This document shows, in pieces, positions 46,025 to 57,150 of a DNA stretch of 64,000 nt. Below the pieces are notes generated by a model. The model had not been told where the DNA came from. It saw only the letters and a list, made by a program, of their open reading frames with translations, and made no database searches. Origin of the DNA: Clostridiales bacterium (GTDB lineage Bacteria > Bacillota > Clostridia > Oscillospirales > CAG-272); contig JAJQCT010000032.1 in the NCBI GenBank assembly GCA_021202555.1, positions 1 to 64,000 of the forward strand. The letters are read 5' to 3'. Both the position numbers and the translations under genes were made by a program. Numbering within the stretch: the first letter of the stretch is position 1; each line of letters opens with the position of its first letter.

Positions 46025-49000
46025 TCAGACATAGGATTCGAGCGCCGTCACCGCCTCGGATGCGTATGTGTACGCATCGTCGAAGAGACTGCTTGCTTCC
46101 TTGAGGTTTTCCGCCGCTGTCAGAAGCGCGTCGTAATCCTCCTGCGTCGCGCTGCCCGAAAGGGCGTTGTCGCACGCCGTTTCAAATTCCTCGATGAGAA
46201 TCTGATATGTCGTCTTGTCGTTGGACGAGAGGCTGTCGATAACCTCGAGCGCCTGATCTACGCGCTTTTCGGCGAGCGTCTGACCGACCTCAAGCGTTTC
46301 AAGTCCGAACTCCTCACGTTTTCGCGTGAACTCCTTGTTGATTGTGTTCACGTAGCCGAGCAGGGCGTTGGACGGTGATGCGCCGTCGTTATACGCCGAG
46401 AGGAAGGCGAAGTTCGTGTAACGTGAAATGATGTAGGAGCCGGGGTAGTTGGGAACTGCCGTCAGGTGCGAGAACTGATCGTAGAGCGCCGCGTACTCGG
46501 ACTTCGTCCATGAAAGCGTCTCGAGCGCCTCGATGTTCGCCGTCGGGTTCATACCTGCGTCGCCGAGCAGCGCAACCAATTCGTTGCTGTACGAGGACTG
46601 GAAGTCGGAATCCGTGTACCAATCGATGAACGCCCATGCGTTTTGCTTGTTTTCGCTTCCCTTTATCATGACAACGCCGACAACGGTTGAAACTGCCGTG
46701 TAGTTGATCGTGCCGTCATCCTGCTCCATACCGGGGATTGTGGTGAATTCCCAGAGTCCGGAGATTTCCGTCGCGAATACGGTGAGCTGGTTATATGATG
46801 TGTACGACGCGACCGCGACGGGCATCTCACCCGTTCTGAATCTGTTCGCGAAGTCGTAGGAATACGGCAGCGAATACATCGTGAACATATTACACATCAT
46901 CTCGAACGCTTCGAGCGCCAGGTTGGAGTCAAGGTTGACTCTCATTCCGTCGTCAGCGTAAAGCTCGCCGCCCATCTGATAGAGGTAGGTGAGGTAATCC
47001 GACGTCAGACCGACATCCATGTTGTTGTACTGAAGCACGGGGATGAGCGAGAGAAGGTCATCCCACGTCTCGGGAACCTCAAGTCCGAGGTCAACGAGAA
47101 CGTCCTTGCGGTAGAAGAGCATCGGGAAGGTCTGCGTTTCGGGGATTGCGAAGGTCTCGCCGTAAAGCGTGAGCGGGACGGTCGCCGATTCCGAGAATCT
47201 CGCCGTTACCTCTTCAAAGGTATCGAAGTAAACCTCCCAGTTGTCCTCGCCCGAAGCGCCGCAGACATCGCACGTCGTGTCGCCGCCGTCAACGTATTTG
47301 AGCGTTTCGACGCCGTGCTCGGAGCAGTTCTTGCAGAGCTTGTCGTTCATTCCCTGAAGCGCTCCGCGGATAGCGTAGTTGATTACGTCGCCGTCGCCCG
47401 TGAACAGCGATACGTCAGGTCCGACTCCCGCGAGAATTGACGGCAGTAGCGTCCCGCTCGCGACGAGCTTCAGGTTGACTGAGATATTTGAATAAGGAGT
47501 AAATGTGTTATCTATAAGGGTGCGGATTATGTTCGCCTGATCGCGTCCCGTAACAACCCAGACCTCAACCGAGTTCGATTCGTCAACCTCGACCGTTGAG
47601 CCGAGCGAGTTGTAATCCGTGTAGAAGCTTCCGACGAACGAGCGGATTTCAAACCAGATGGCCTCGAAGAAGCCCGCCTCTGCCTGAGGAAGCTCAGCCG
47701 ATGCCGGCTGCACCATTATGTAGTCGATTTCGAGCGGCTGGCTGACGACGGTGTTTATCCACGTTCCGAGCGAGCCGATGTATGTCTTGAGAAGCGAGAG
47801 GTTCGAGGCAATTTCATCCTCGTCCGAGCCCATCTTCTCGACAAGCCTCTGAATTTCGGACAGTGTCGCGGTGTTTTCACTCGCGCCTCCGTTCAGCGTT
47901 TCAAGCTGGTCTATAACGTCCTGAAGGTTTCTGCCCTCCTTGACGAGGTTGACAAGCGTATCGGGAATCGTGCGGCTGAAGCCGTAGTCGCGGTACGAGT
48001 CAGGGCTTGCTCCCGTGAGCTTCAGGATTGAAAGGTAGCAGTCGTTTATGACGTCGAGCGAATCGCTTACCTGACGAACTATTGAGCCGAGCTCGCCGAG
48101 CGTTACCTCAAAGCGCAGCGTGTGAGTTCCCGCCGTGAGATAGAACTGATAGGGTTCGTCGCCGTCCTCGTTGACGCCGAGGGCCTTCGACTGCCAGTTG
48201 TTCGAGTACTCGAAGCGCAGATAGTTGCATTCCTCAAAGGGAACCTCGCCGTCTATGTAAAGTCTGCGCGAGGTGAAAAGACCCGACAACTCCGACTGCT
48301 TGAATCTCATCGCAATCGTGTAAAGTCCGTCCTCCGGCACCTCAATCTCGTACTCAATCCACTGTCCCGCCGTCTCCCAGTGTTCGTCGCCTATCGTGTT
48401 GAGCTTGATAAGCACCGGATCCTGCGGATCGGTTATAGCGGACGATCTGTCGTAAATCGGGTAAATCGTTATATGCGAGACCGCCGTCGTGAACTCAGCG
48501 TCGATTTTTATCGACGAGGTAGCCTCGGTGTAGCCGTTTGCCGCATATTCCGCCTCGACCTCATCATATGTGGGAAGATCCTCATACGGGTAAAGCGTTA
48601 TCGAGTAGATGACGACAGGCTCGCGCACTGCCTCGAGGGCTATCGTGTTTTCGCCCTCCTCGAAGTAAAGCTCGAGCGCGTCAGCGTAATATCCGTTCGA
48701 GTCCATCAGCGTGTACGTGCACCACTCGGGAGATGTCGTTGACGACGGGCGGATGTCGTTGCCGTTGATGTCCGTGTCAAAGACGTAATTTCCGTCCTCG
48801 TCAACGGAATACTCGTTGACGTAGATTCTCGTCATCGCGAGGTAGCGCGCCTCGGAGAAGGGAACCGACCCGTTGATGTAAAGCATACGCTCGATTGAGT
48901 TGTCTTTATTATCAATAGGATAATAAATTATCTTCATCGCGTAAAAGCCCGTTTCGGGGACGTCGACGGTCCACGTAACCGTGCCCGTGTCGCCGATGTA

Positions 49001-49369
49001 GAGGCTGTCGCCCGATACGCCGTTATAATCGGTATAAACCTCAGTCTCGGCGTCCGTTTCGTCCTCGACAACCGCCTCGGCAGCAAGAATGGTCACGCTC
49101 TGTGTCGCGCGCTTATCCGTGCTGTAGTCGTAGTCCTCCTGATATTCGGCGTATGATTCCGCGTTCAGCGTATCGCTGAGTTCCTGCAGCGATGTACGCG
49201 ATGACGAGGAAGTGGTCGTCGAATCGTCAGTGTCGTCGTCTGTTTCTTCCGTTTCATCCGTCGTGTCTTCATCATCAGCGGACACCGACGTTGTAATCGT
49301 AAGCGTCCCCATCAGCATAACGACCGTCAGAAGAAGGGCGACAATTCTTTGAAGCTTTGATCTCTTCAT
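46025..49369 (-). CDS. Solute-binding protein fused to N-terminal carbohydrate-binding-like modules
   Basis: A 1114-residue exported protein. ATG 49369 follows AGGAGG; the ORF-track start is eight codons early. A signal peptide (IVALLLTVVMLMGTLTI) and acidic linker lead to two beta-sandwich modules resembling CBM6/35-type domains (TGTVTWTVDVPETGFYAMKI and AGQWIEYEIEVPEDGLYTIA). A helical linker follows, then a family-1 solute-binding domain (VWVVTGRDQANIIRTLIDNT, AIPETQTFPMLFYRKDVLVD, GVVMIKGSENKQNAWAFIDW). Within the binding domain, near residues 678-705, a CKNC/CDVC zinc-ribbon-like insert is present. No lipobox is seen. It leads the seven-gene operon. Confidence 0.82.
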   Translation of the reverse strand: MKRSKLQRIVALLLTVVMLMGTLTITTSVSADDEDTTDETEETDDDTDDSTTTSSSSRTSLQELSDTLNAESYAEYQEDYDYSTDKRATQSVTILAAEAVVEDETDAETEVYTDYNGVSGDSLYIGDTGTVTWTVDVPETGFYAMKIIYYPIDNKDNSIERMLYINGSVPFSEARYLAMTRIYVNEYSVDEDGNYVFDTDINGNDIRPSSTTSPEWCTYTLMDSNGYYADALELYFEEGENTIALEAVREPVVIYSITLYPYEDLPTYDEVEAEYAANGYTEATSSIKIDAEFTTAVSHITIYPIYDRSSAITDPQDPVLIKLNTIGDEHWETAGQWIEYEIEVPEDGLYTIAMRFKQSELSGLFTSRRLYIDGEVPFEECNYLRFEYSNNWQSKALGVNEDGDEPYQFYLTAGTHTLRFEVTLGELGSIVRQVSDSLDVINDCYLSILKLTGASPDSYRDYGFSRTIPDTLVNLVKEGRNLQDVIDQLETLNGGASENTATLSEIQRLVEKMGSDEDEIASNLSLLKTYIGSLGTWINTVVSQPLEIDYIMVQPASAELPQAEAGFFEAIWFEIRSFVGSFYTDYNSLGSTVEVDESNSVEVWVVTGRDQANIIRTLIDNTFTPYSNISVNLKLVASGTLLPSILAGVGPDVSLFTGDGDVINYAIRGALQGMNDKLCKNCSEHGVETLKYVDGGDTTCDVCGASGEDNWEVYFDTFEEVTARFSESATVPLTLYGETFAIPETQTFPMLFYRKDVLVDLGLEVPETWDDLLSLIPVLQYNNMDVGLTSDYLTYLYQMGGELYADDGMRVNLDSNLALEAFEMMCNMFTMYSLPYSYDFANRFRTGEMPVAVASYTSYNQLTVFATEISGLWEFTTIPGMEQDDGTINYTAVSTVVGVVMIKGSENKQNAWAFIDWYTDSDFQSSYSNELVALLGDAGMNPTANIEALETLSWTKSEYAALYDQFSHLTAVPNYPGSYIISRYTNFAFLSAYNDGASPSNALLGYVNTINKEFTRKREEFGLETLEVGQTLAEKRVDQALEVIDSLSSNDKTTYQILIEEFETACDNALSGSATQEDYDALLTAAENLKEASSLFDDAYTYASEAVTALESYV

Positions 49370-49521
49370 GAAAATCCTCCTGCCTTGTTTCACTTTAACG
49401 GACGAGGCGTCAGCTCACGAGCGCCGCCGTCCGAAGAGTTTCACTTTTTGTGCCGCACCGTGCGGCGTGATTTGAATAAGTGAGCGGGCAATTCGCCACA
49501 CTACTTATTTTACATAAAGAT

Positions 49522-49550
49522 ATAATATCATAGCTCGAAAAAGTTGTCAA
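49522..49550 (-). promoter_or_regulatory. Consensus sigma-A promoter of the seven-gene ABC operon
   Basis: Minus strand TTGACA, a 17-base spacer and TATTAT. The leader is about 145 bases and contains two small stems (AATAAGT/ACTTATT, and GCCGCA-CCG-TGCGGC) before the ribosome binding site. No cre-like operator was recognised. Confidence 0.85.
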
Positions 49551-49559
49551 GTATCAATA

Positions 49560-50090
49560 AAAAAATATGACGGCTTCCTGAAAAGCAGGTGACGAACGCA
49601 TGATAAAATCAAGTGAACGTGTAAATAAAAACTCATTGTTAAGGTTTTGCTTTTCAAATGTTAATCGAGACTTTGACACGCATTTAACGTAAATCAAATT
49701 TACTCAAACCGGCTGTGAAAAGGATTTCTGACGGCTGAAAAATCACCATATGAAGGTGCAATTTCGGACAAAAACGCGCTCGGTAGACGGTCATTTTTCA
49801 TCTGTTTTGCCGGTGAGTAAACGAAATTTACAATGTTTCGTTTTGGAAATAATTCCGCAAATTTCGGTGGAAAGGTGCCGAAAAGGGGTGATTTTTGTGC
49901 AATCTGCACAAAAATCGAACCGAATTTTCTACACCTGTACAAGTTGCACAAAAATGCACGTTTTGGCGTCGATTTTTGCCTTGATTTAGTGCTTTTTGAT
50001 ATTTTCATACAGATTTCTTCCAAATTGAGGGCGTCCGCGCGTGTTTTCATGTGACGGCGGCGTGAAATGCCAGAAAGCGCCCGACTTCGC
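49560..50090. other. AT-rich gene-free stretch with one 12-bp hairpin
   Basis: About 530 bases without a convincing gene; the overlapping ORFs on both strands lack good ribosome binding sites and family resemblance. It holds a perfect hairpin at 49890-49916 (GATTTTTGTGCA-ATC-TGCACAAAAATC) and a further TGCACAAAAATGCAC motif about 35 bases later. It could be a degraded gene, a non-coding RNA or plain spacer. Confidence 0.4.
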
Positions 50091-50094
50091 TTTG

Positions 50095-51255
50095 TCAAAT
50101 ATGCGTTATTTCCCGCAGGCGAGAAACGCACTCGGAAAGGCAGACCTTGATATATTCGGCGTCATTTGCTGTCGCCCCTCGCGGGAGCGATATGCGAATC
50201 GTTCCGCGGGCGCGCTCCCTGCCGTATCCGAGCGCCGTTATGACGTGCGACGGCTCGGCGGCTCCCGACGAGCAGGCGGATCCCGTTGAGACGCAGATTC
50301 CGCGCGAATCGAGCAAAAGCATGAGGCTCTCGCCCTCAACGCCGTCGAAGCTGACGGAAAGATTGCCGCAAATGCGGTTTTTCATGCTGCCGTTTATGTG
50401 CGATGACGGTATTTCATTTATTATATATTCCGCGATGTCGTTCCGCAGTCCCGCGACACGCTCCGTATCGTCAAAATTTTCAAGCGAAAGCTCAAGCGCC
50501 CTTGTCATTGCCGCCGCCGCGGGAAGATTTTCCGTTCCCGCCCTCATTCCGCGCTCCTGCTCGCCGCCGAGAATGAACGGCTCGATTTCGCATCCGTCCG
50601 AGAGAATGAGCGCTCCGATTCCTCTCGGCGCGCCGAATTTATGCCCCGAAAGCGTCATCATGTCCGCTCCCGTATCGCGAAAGGATAGTTTCACCGAGCC
50701 GACAGCCTGCACCGCGTCAGTCATGAAGTAAGCGCCGACGCTGTGAGCCATTTTTTCAAGCGTTCCTATCGGCTGAATCGTGCCGATTTCGTTGTTTGCG
50801 TACATGACGGAGACGATTCCGACCTCGCCGTCGATTATTTTCGCCGCCCGCTCAATATCGACGGCACCGTCAGGCGTGACAGGGAGATATTCAAGTGCAT
50901 ATCCCTCCCTTTCAAGCGCCCTTGCCGCGTTTATAACGGCGGGATGCTCGACCTCTGAGACGGCGATTTTGTTTTTGCCGAAGCGCTCCTTCATGAAGCG
51001 CGCGCCCGAAACGACTGCCCAGTTGTCAGCCTCGGTGCCGCCCGACGTGAAAAAGACACGTCTCGGGTTCGCGCCGAGCAGCTCCGCCATGCGCCCTCTG
51101 CATTCGTCAAGCCGCCGTCTTGCCGCCCTGCCGACGGAATACTGTGAGGAAGGATTCCCCCATATCTCACGCGCTGTTTTTTCGTATTCCAAAAGCGCCT
51201 CGGGAAGCGTCGGCACCGTCGCCGCCGCATCCGCGTACACAAATCTTTTTTCCAT
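50095..51255 (-). CDS. Cysteine desulfurase (NifS/IscS family), copy 1
   Basis: A 386-residue PLP enzyme of aminotransferase class V. The PLP lysine is in MTLSGHKFGAPRGIGALILS, the sulfur-carrying cysteine in ICVSTGSACSSGAAEPSHV, and other conserved blocks are YADAAATVP and ANNEIGTIQPI. It releases sulfur from cysteine for iron-sulfur clusters or thionucleosides. It stands alone on the minus strand with no IscU, IscR or MnmA next to it, so the partner is not evident. A paralogue lies 2 kb to the right on the other strand. Confidence 0.93.
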   Translation of the reverse strand: MEKRFVYADAAATVPTLPEALLEYEKTAREIWGNPSSQYSVGRAARRRLDECRGRMAELLGANPRRVFFTSGGTEADNWAVVSGARFMKERFGKNKIAVSEVEHPAVINAARALEREGYALEYLPVTPDGAVDIERAAKIIDGEVGIVSVMYANNEIGTIQPIGTLEKMAHSVGAYFMTDAVQAVGSVKLSFRDTGADMMTLSGHKFGAPRGIGALILSDGCEIEPFILGGEQERGMRAGTENLPAAAAMTRALELSLENFDDTERVAGLRNDIAEYIINEIPSSHINGSMKNRICGNLSVSFDGVEGESLMLLLDSRGICVSTGSACSSGAAEPSHVITALGYGRERARGTIRISLPRGATANDAEYIKVCLSECVSRLREITHI

Positions 51256-51497
51256 GTTTCTTCCTTATAGATATGTGCCGTCCGCAAAAATTTTACGCAA
51301 AATTTCGCGCTCCGCGCTTGCGTTTTTTTTCGCGCTGTGATATTATATTAGCCGCCCCGAGCTGTTGTCGCGCACCAAAGACAGCGCGCTGGTGTCGCGT
51401 TAATCGTGTTAATATTATACACCGGATGACCGGATTTTTCAAGCGGTGACCTGCGGGTGCGCTCGGAGCATTTTTTATAAACGGAGGATTTCAGGTT

Positions 51498-52472
51498 ATG
51501 ATAAAAATAGGTGTTGATCTTGGCGGCACGAACACAGCCGCGGGAATTGTAGACGGGAGCGGAATGAAGCTGTTAGCGAAGGTTTCCGTGCCCACAAAGC
51601 GCGGGGACGAAAACGAAATCGTGGAAAGCATCGTATCTGCCGTCGAGGGACTTCTTTTAACTGCGCGCGCCGAGGTCGGCGACGTGATGAGCATAGGGCT
51701 TGCGTCTCCCGGAATCGTAAACCGTGAGGAGGGAATCGTAGAATTTGCGTCAAATCTTCCGCTGCGCGATTTTCCGCTCGCGGCGGCGGTATCGGAAAGG
51801 CTCGCGATAGACAAAGAGCGCGTTCACATGGTAAACGACGCGGCGGCGGCTGCGATTGGAGAATATTTCGCGGGCGCGGGGCGCGGGACGCGGGATTTCA
51901 TAGTAATGACACTCGGAACGGGCATTGGCGGCGGAATCATCGTTGACGGGCATCTGCTCACGGGACATAATCACGCCGGCGGCGAAATCGGGCACACCGT
52001 AATTGTCGAGGGGGGCGAGCCGTGCGGCTGCGGAAGGCGCGGCTGCGCCGAGGCGTACTGCTCCGTGACGGGGCTTATACGCATGACAAAGGAATCAATC
52101 GACAAATGCGGCAAAAGCTCCGTGCCGACGCTCATGACGGACATTGCCGCCGAGGCGGGCAAAATCGGCGGGAGAACGGCGTTTGACGCAATGCGCGCGG
52201 GTGACGCGGCGGGAACTGTCGTCGTCGAGCGCTACATAACGTATCTTGCCGCTGCCGTGACAAATTACATCAACATATTCCAGCCGGAGGTTTTAGCCGT
52301 CGGCGGCGGAATTTCAAATGAGGGCGACACTCTCATCGTGCCGCTGCGCGAGAAGGTTTACGCCGAAATGTACAATCGCTCGCAGCCGAGGGCGCTTTTC
52401 TGTGAAATCAAGCGCGCCGAGCTTGGCAATGACGCGGGGATATTCGGCGCCGCTCTCGCGGAAAACGTGTAA
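51498..52472 (+). CDS. glk: ROK-family glucokinase
   Basis: A 324-residue sugar kinase. The ATP motif KIGVDLGGTNTAAGIVD opens the protein, LGTGIGGGIIVDG is the second phosphate motif, and the ROK zinc site reads PCGCGRRGCAEAYCS after GGEIGHTVI. The signature fits Gram-positive glucokinases (GlcK), which phosphorylate glucose, for example that released by the GH31 enzyme. GGAGG lies before the ATG. It is followed by a mosaic hairpin element rather than another gene. Confidence 0.88.
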   Translation: MIKIGVDLGGTNTAAGIVDGSGMKLLAKVSVPTKRGDENEIVESIVSAVEGLLLTARAEVGDVMSIGLASPGIVNREEGIVEFASNLPLRDFPLAAAVSERLAIDKERVHMVNDAAAAAIGEYFAGAGRGTRDFIVMTLGTGIGGGIIVDGHLLTGHNHAGGEIGHTVIVEGGEPCGCGRRGCAEAYCSVTGLIRMTKESIDKCGKSSVPTLMTDIAAEAGKIGGRTAFDAMRAGDAAGTVVVERYITYLAAAVTNYINIFQPEVLAVGGGISNEGDTLIVPLREKVYAEMYNRSQPRALFCEIKRAELGNDAGIFGAALAENV

Positions 52473-52482
52473 TAGACCAAAA

Positions 52483-52574
52483 AAGGGGGTCTTTTTGCAA
52501 AAAGACCCCCTTGACCCCCAAAAATCCTCTGCCGCAATCAATACGTTGTATTGATTGCTGAATGGGGTTGCCCC
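52483..52574. repeat. Mosaic hairpin element (copy A of a dispersed element)
   Basis: Directly after glk: AAGGGGGTCTTTTT-GC-AAAAAGACCCCCTT, then the backbone GACCCCCAAAAATCCTCTGC, then CAATCAATAC-GTT-GTATTGATTG, then GCTGAAT and GGGG-TTG-CCCC. The order and the non-palindromic backbone match the minus strand of the 18358-18626 cluster, but this copy is shorter because it has one central hairpin instead of four and lacks three others. The first hairpin may also terminate glk. Confidence 0.8.
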
Positions 52575-52618
52575 GATTTTCTGTTGCACTTCACATCATT
52601 TTATGATATAATAAGACA

Positions 52619-52696
52619 TTGAATAATGAATCGCAGATTCATTATTCAAGTCTGTTGAATATTCGATTAAAATCACAGATTTGAATCGAATATTCA
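52619..52696. repeat. Two perfect hairpins upstream of a lipoprotein gene
   Basis: The first, TTGAATAATGAATC-GCA-GATTCATTATTCAA (52619-52649), has exactly the same 14-bp arms as the hairpin at 62158-62188, where the loop is TGT. The second is TGAATATTCGATT paired with AATCGAATATTCA (52656-52696). Together with AGCGCT repeats further on they fill the gap between glk and the lipoprotein gene. Confidence 0.8.
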
Positions 52697-52789
52697 CAAT
52701 ATAGCGCTCTATATAAAGCATTGCTGTTGCAGCGCTATCCATTATCTTAGCACTGCACACTAAAAAATTTGCGAGGAGATTTTGCGGGA

Positions 52790-53322
52790 ATGAAGAAAAT
52801 TGCACTTTTGACGGCAGCGGTACTTATTATGACGGCGCTTTTGTCATGCTCCGCCGCAAACGACGACGAGACACCTTACGGAATGCAGCTGATCGACGAC
52901 GAGGTGGTTGACTATAAGCTCTATGTCCCCGAGGACTGGACGCCGTCGATTTCAACGGGAGCTGTCGGAGCGTATTATTCCTCCGACGACCCGACAAGCG
53001 TCACTGTCATGATGTGGAACGATGACCTGAACGCGACGCTCGACGAATGGTGGGAGGGCTACCAAGAGGAGTTTGAGGCTGTTTACGAGGATTTCACCGT
53101 CATCTCGACCGACAGCACGACGCTCGGCGGGGTTTCTGCCATGAGATACGAATACACGGGGACGTTCGCTGGGACGGAGCTTCACTATATCCAGTACGTC
53201 TGCATGAGGTACAGCCTCTCCGTGAGCGCTGTCTACATTTTGACGTTTACCTCGACTGAGGCGAATTACGAGTCGCATCTTGAGGAGCTTTCCGACATAG
53301 TGGACAACTTCACGTTTATAGG

Positions 53323-53326
<4 letters not shown>
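52790..53326 (+). CDS. Small PsbP/DcrB-like lipoprotein
   Basis: A 178-residue lipoprotein. ATG 52790 begins a lipoprotein signal (MKKIALLTAAVLIMTALLSC). The mature part (YKLYVPEDWTPSISTGAVGA, VTVMMWNDDL, FTVISTDSTTLGGVSAMRYE, ending ELSDIVDNFTFIG) has the pattern of small PsbP/DcrB-fold proteins that are common as lipoproteins in Clostridia. The function is unknown. It overlaps the next gene by four bases (ATGA), so the two are coupled. Confidence 0.72.
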
Positions 53327-55945
<2,619 letters not shown>

Positions 55946-55957
55946 ATAAAGGTCATC

Positions 55958-56059
55958 TCCGCCAGACGTTATGGCGGACAGGATATTCTGCATAAAGTGC
56001 AGCTTTGCATAAACTGCAAACCGGAAAGGGCGATCCTTTCCGTCTCCCGAAAGGCGGGC
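55958..56059. repeat. Hairpin cluster between eno and the YitT gene
   Basis: Successive stems TCCGCCA/TGGCGGA, TTTGCA-TAAAC-TGCAAA, CGGAAAGG-GCGAT-CCTTTCCG and CCCG/CGGG fill the gap. One may serve as an enolase terminator, but there is no U-tract. It is the same style as the arrays elsewhere in the window. Confidence 0.6.
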
Positions 56060-56139
56060 GGAGAGGGTCGCCGATTCTGTGCAAAGATTTTTTAATGCGA
56101 AAAAAATGCCGGAAAGCGGCAAAAAAGAGGGCAAAAGCA

Positions 56140-57054
56140 ATGTCTGAAAAGCTCAAAAATATTAACGTAAAGGCGATAACGGGAGAGGTACTTTACATTA
56201 TCCTCGGCTCCGTGCTTTACGGTCTTGCAATCGATATGTTCCTGACCCCGTCGGGAACCGTCATGGGAGGCGCTACAGGTATCGCGACGCTTCTGAATAT
56301 CCTATTTGACCTGCCTACAGGTACCGTAATCCTTATAATCAATATCCCGATACTTCTCGTCGCGTGGAAAATATACGGCATCGGCATGATTTCCCACACG
56401 ATAATAGCCGTCGCGGCGACCTCGGTAACGACCGACCTTCTCGATTTGCTCTTTTCCGCCGGTATTCTTCCCGTCCCCGAAATTGATCCGCTTTTCTCCG
56501 CCATATGCGGCGGCGCGCTTCTCGGAGCGGCGGCAGGACTTCTTCTTTCGCGCGGCTACACGACGGGAGGGAGCGACCTTACGTCCGTCATGCTGAAGCG
56601 CAAAATCAAGCGGCTTTCAACGGGAAATATCATATTCATTCTCGACCTTATCATAATCGGCGGCTCGGCGATTGTGCGCTTCATTTTCACCGAGGATGCG
56701 ACATTCGCGACACTCATTACGGGTGTGCTTTATTCCATCGTCGCGGTGTACGTTTATTCATTCGCGCTCGATACCGTTGTCGGTGGTACGAAAACGTCGA
56801 AGATGGCTATTATCGTCTCGGACAAGTACGACGATGTTGCTGACGGGATTTTCCAAGACCTCGCCCGCGGCGTGACGATTCTGCACGGGCTCGGCTGGTA
56901 TTCCGGGCAGGAGAAAAACGTGATTATGTGCGTCGTGAAGCGCGGCGAGCTGTTCATCCTGAAATCAACGGTGATGAGAACAGACGACAAAGCGTTCATG
57001 ATTCTCCTTGATGCGAAAGACGTTCTCGGTCACGGATTCGGACAAATTGAGTAA
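56140..57054 (+). CDS. YitT family membrane protein (YitT_membrane plus DUF2179)
   Basis: A 304-residue protein. ATG 56140 follows AGAGGG; longer versions run into the hairpin cluster. Five to six membrane helices (EVLYIILGSVLYGLAIDMFL, GGATGIATLLNILFDLPTGT, GGALLGAAAGLLLSRGYTTG) are followed by a cytoplasmic DUF2179 domain (AIIVSDKYDDVADGIFQDLA, ending LDAKDVLGHGFGQIE). Several YitT genes are usual in Firmicutes and their transport role is unclear. An echo of its last 20 codons lies 30 bases downstream. Confidence 0.9.
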   Translation: MSEKLKNINVKAITGEVLYIILGSVLYGLAIDMFLTPSGTVMGGATGIATLLNILFDLPTGTVILIINIPILLVAWKIYGIGMISHTIIAVAATSVTTDLLDLLFSAGILPVPEIDPLFSAICGGALLGAAAGLLLSRGYTTGGSDLTSVMLKRKIKRLSTGNIIFILDLIIIGGSAIVRFIFTEDATFATLITGVLYSIVAVYVYSFALDTVVGGTKTSKMAIIVSDKYDDVADGIFQDLARGVTILHGLGWYSGQEKNVIMCVVKRGELFILKSTVMRTDDKAFMILLDAKDVLGHGFGQIE

Positions 57055-57083
57055 TTGCGCTTTATTTTTGTCATGAAGCTTCA

Positions 57084-57146
57084 GCCTTCATGATCCTTCT
57101 TGACGCAAAAGACGTTCTCGGTCACGGATTTGGACAAATCGAGTGA
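57084..57146 (+). pseudogene. Duplicate of the yitT 3' end, synonymous differences only
   Basis: Reads AFMILLDAKDVLGHGFGQIE and stop, identical in protein to the end of the YitT gene, while the DNA differs at seven third-codon positions plus the stop (TGA instead of TAA). A small palindrome (TCATGAAG/CTTCATGA) overlaps its beginning. It is not a functional gene by itself. The pattern suggests a relic of a diverged allele or paralogue left after recombination. Confidence 0.8.
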
Positions 57147-57150
57147 AATC

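Noticed and set aside
49700-50131. Minus-strand ORF of 143 codons in the gap right of the ABC operon
   Set aside because: It lacks a good ribosome binding site, overlaps the 3' end of the cysteine desulfurase gene, contains the hairpin arms as codons and shows no family-like pattern.
51256-51497. Divergent promoters between cysteine desulfurase and glucokinase
   Set aside because: TATAAT-like boxes exist on both strands, but I could not find matching -35 boxes at proper spacing, so no promoter is claimed. Nothing else is visible in this gap.
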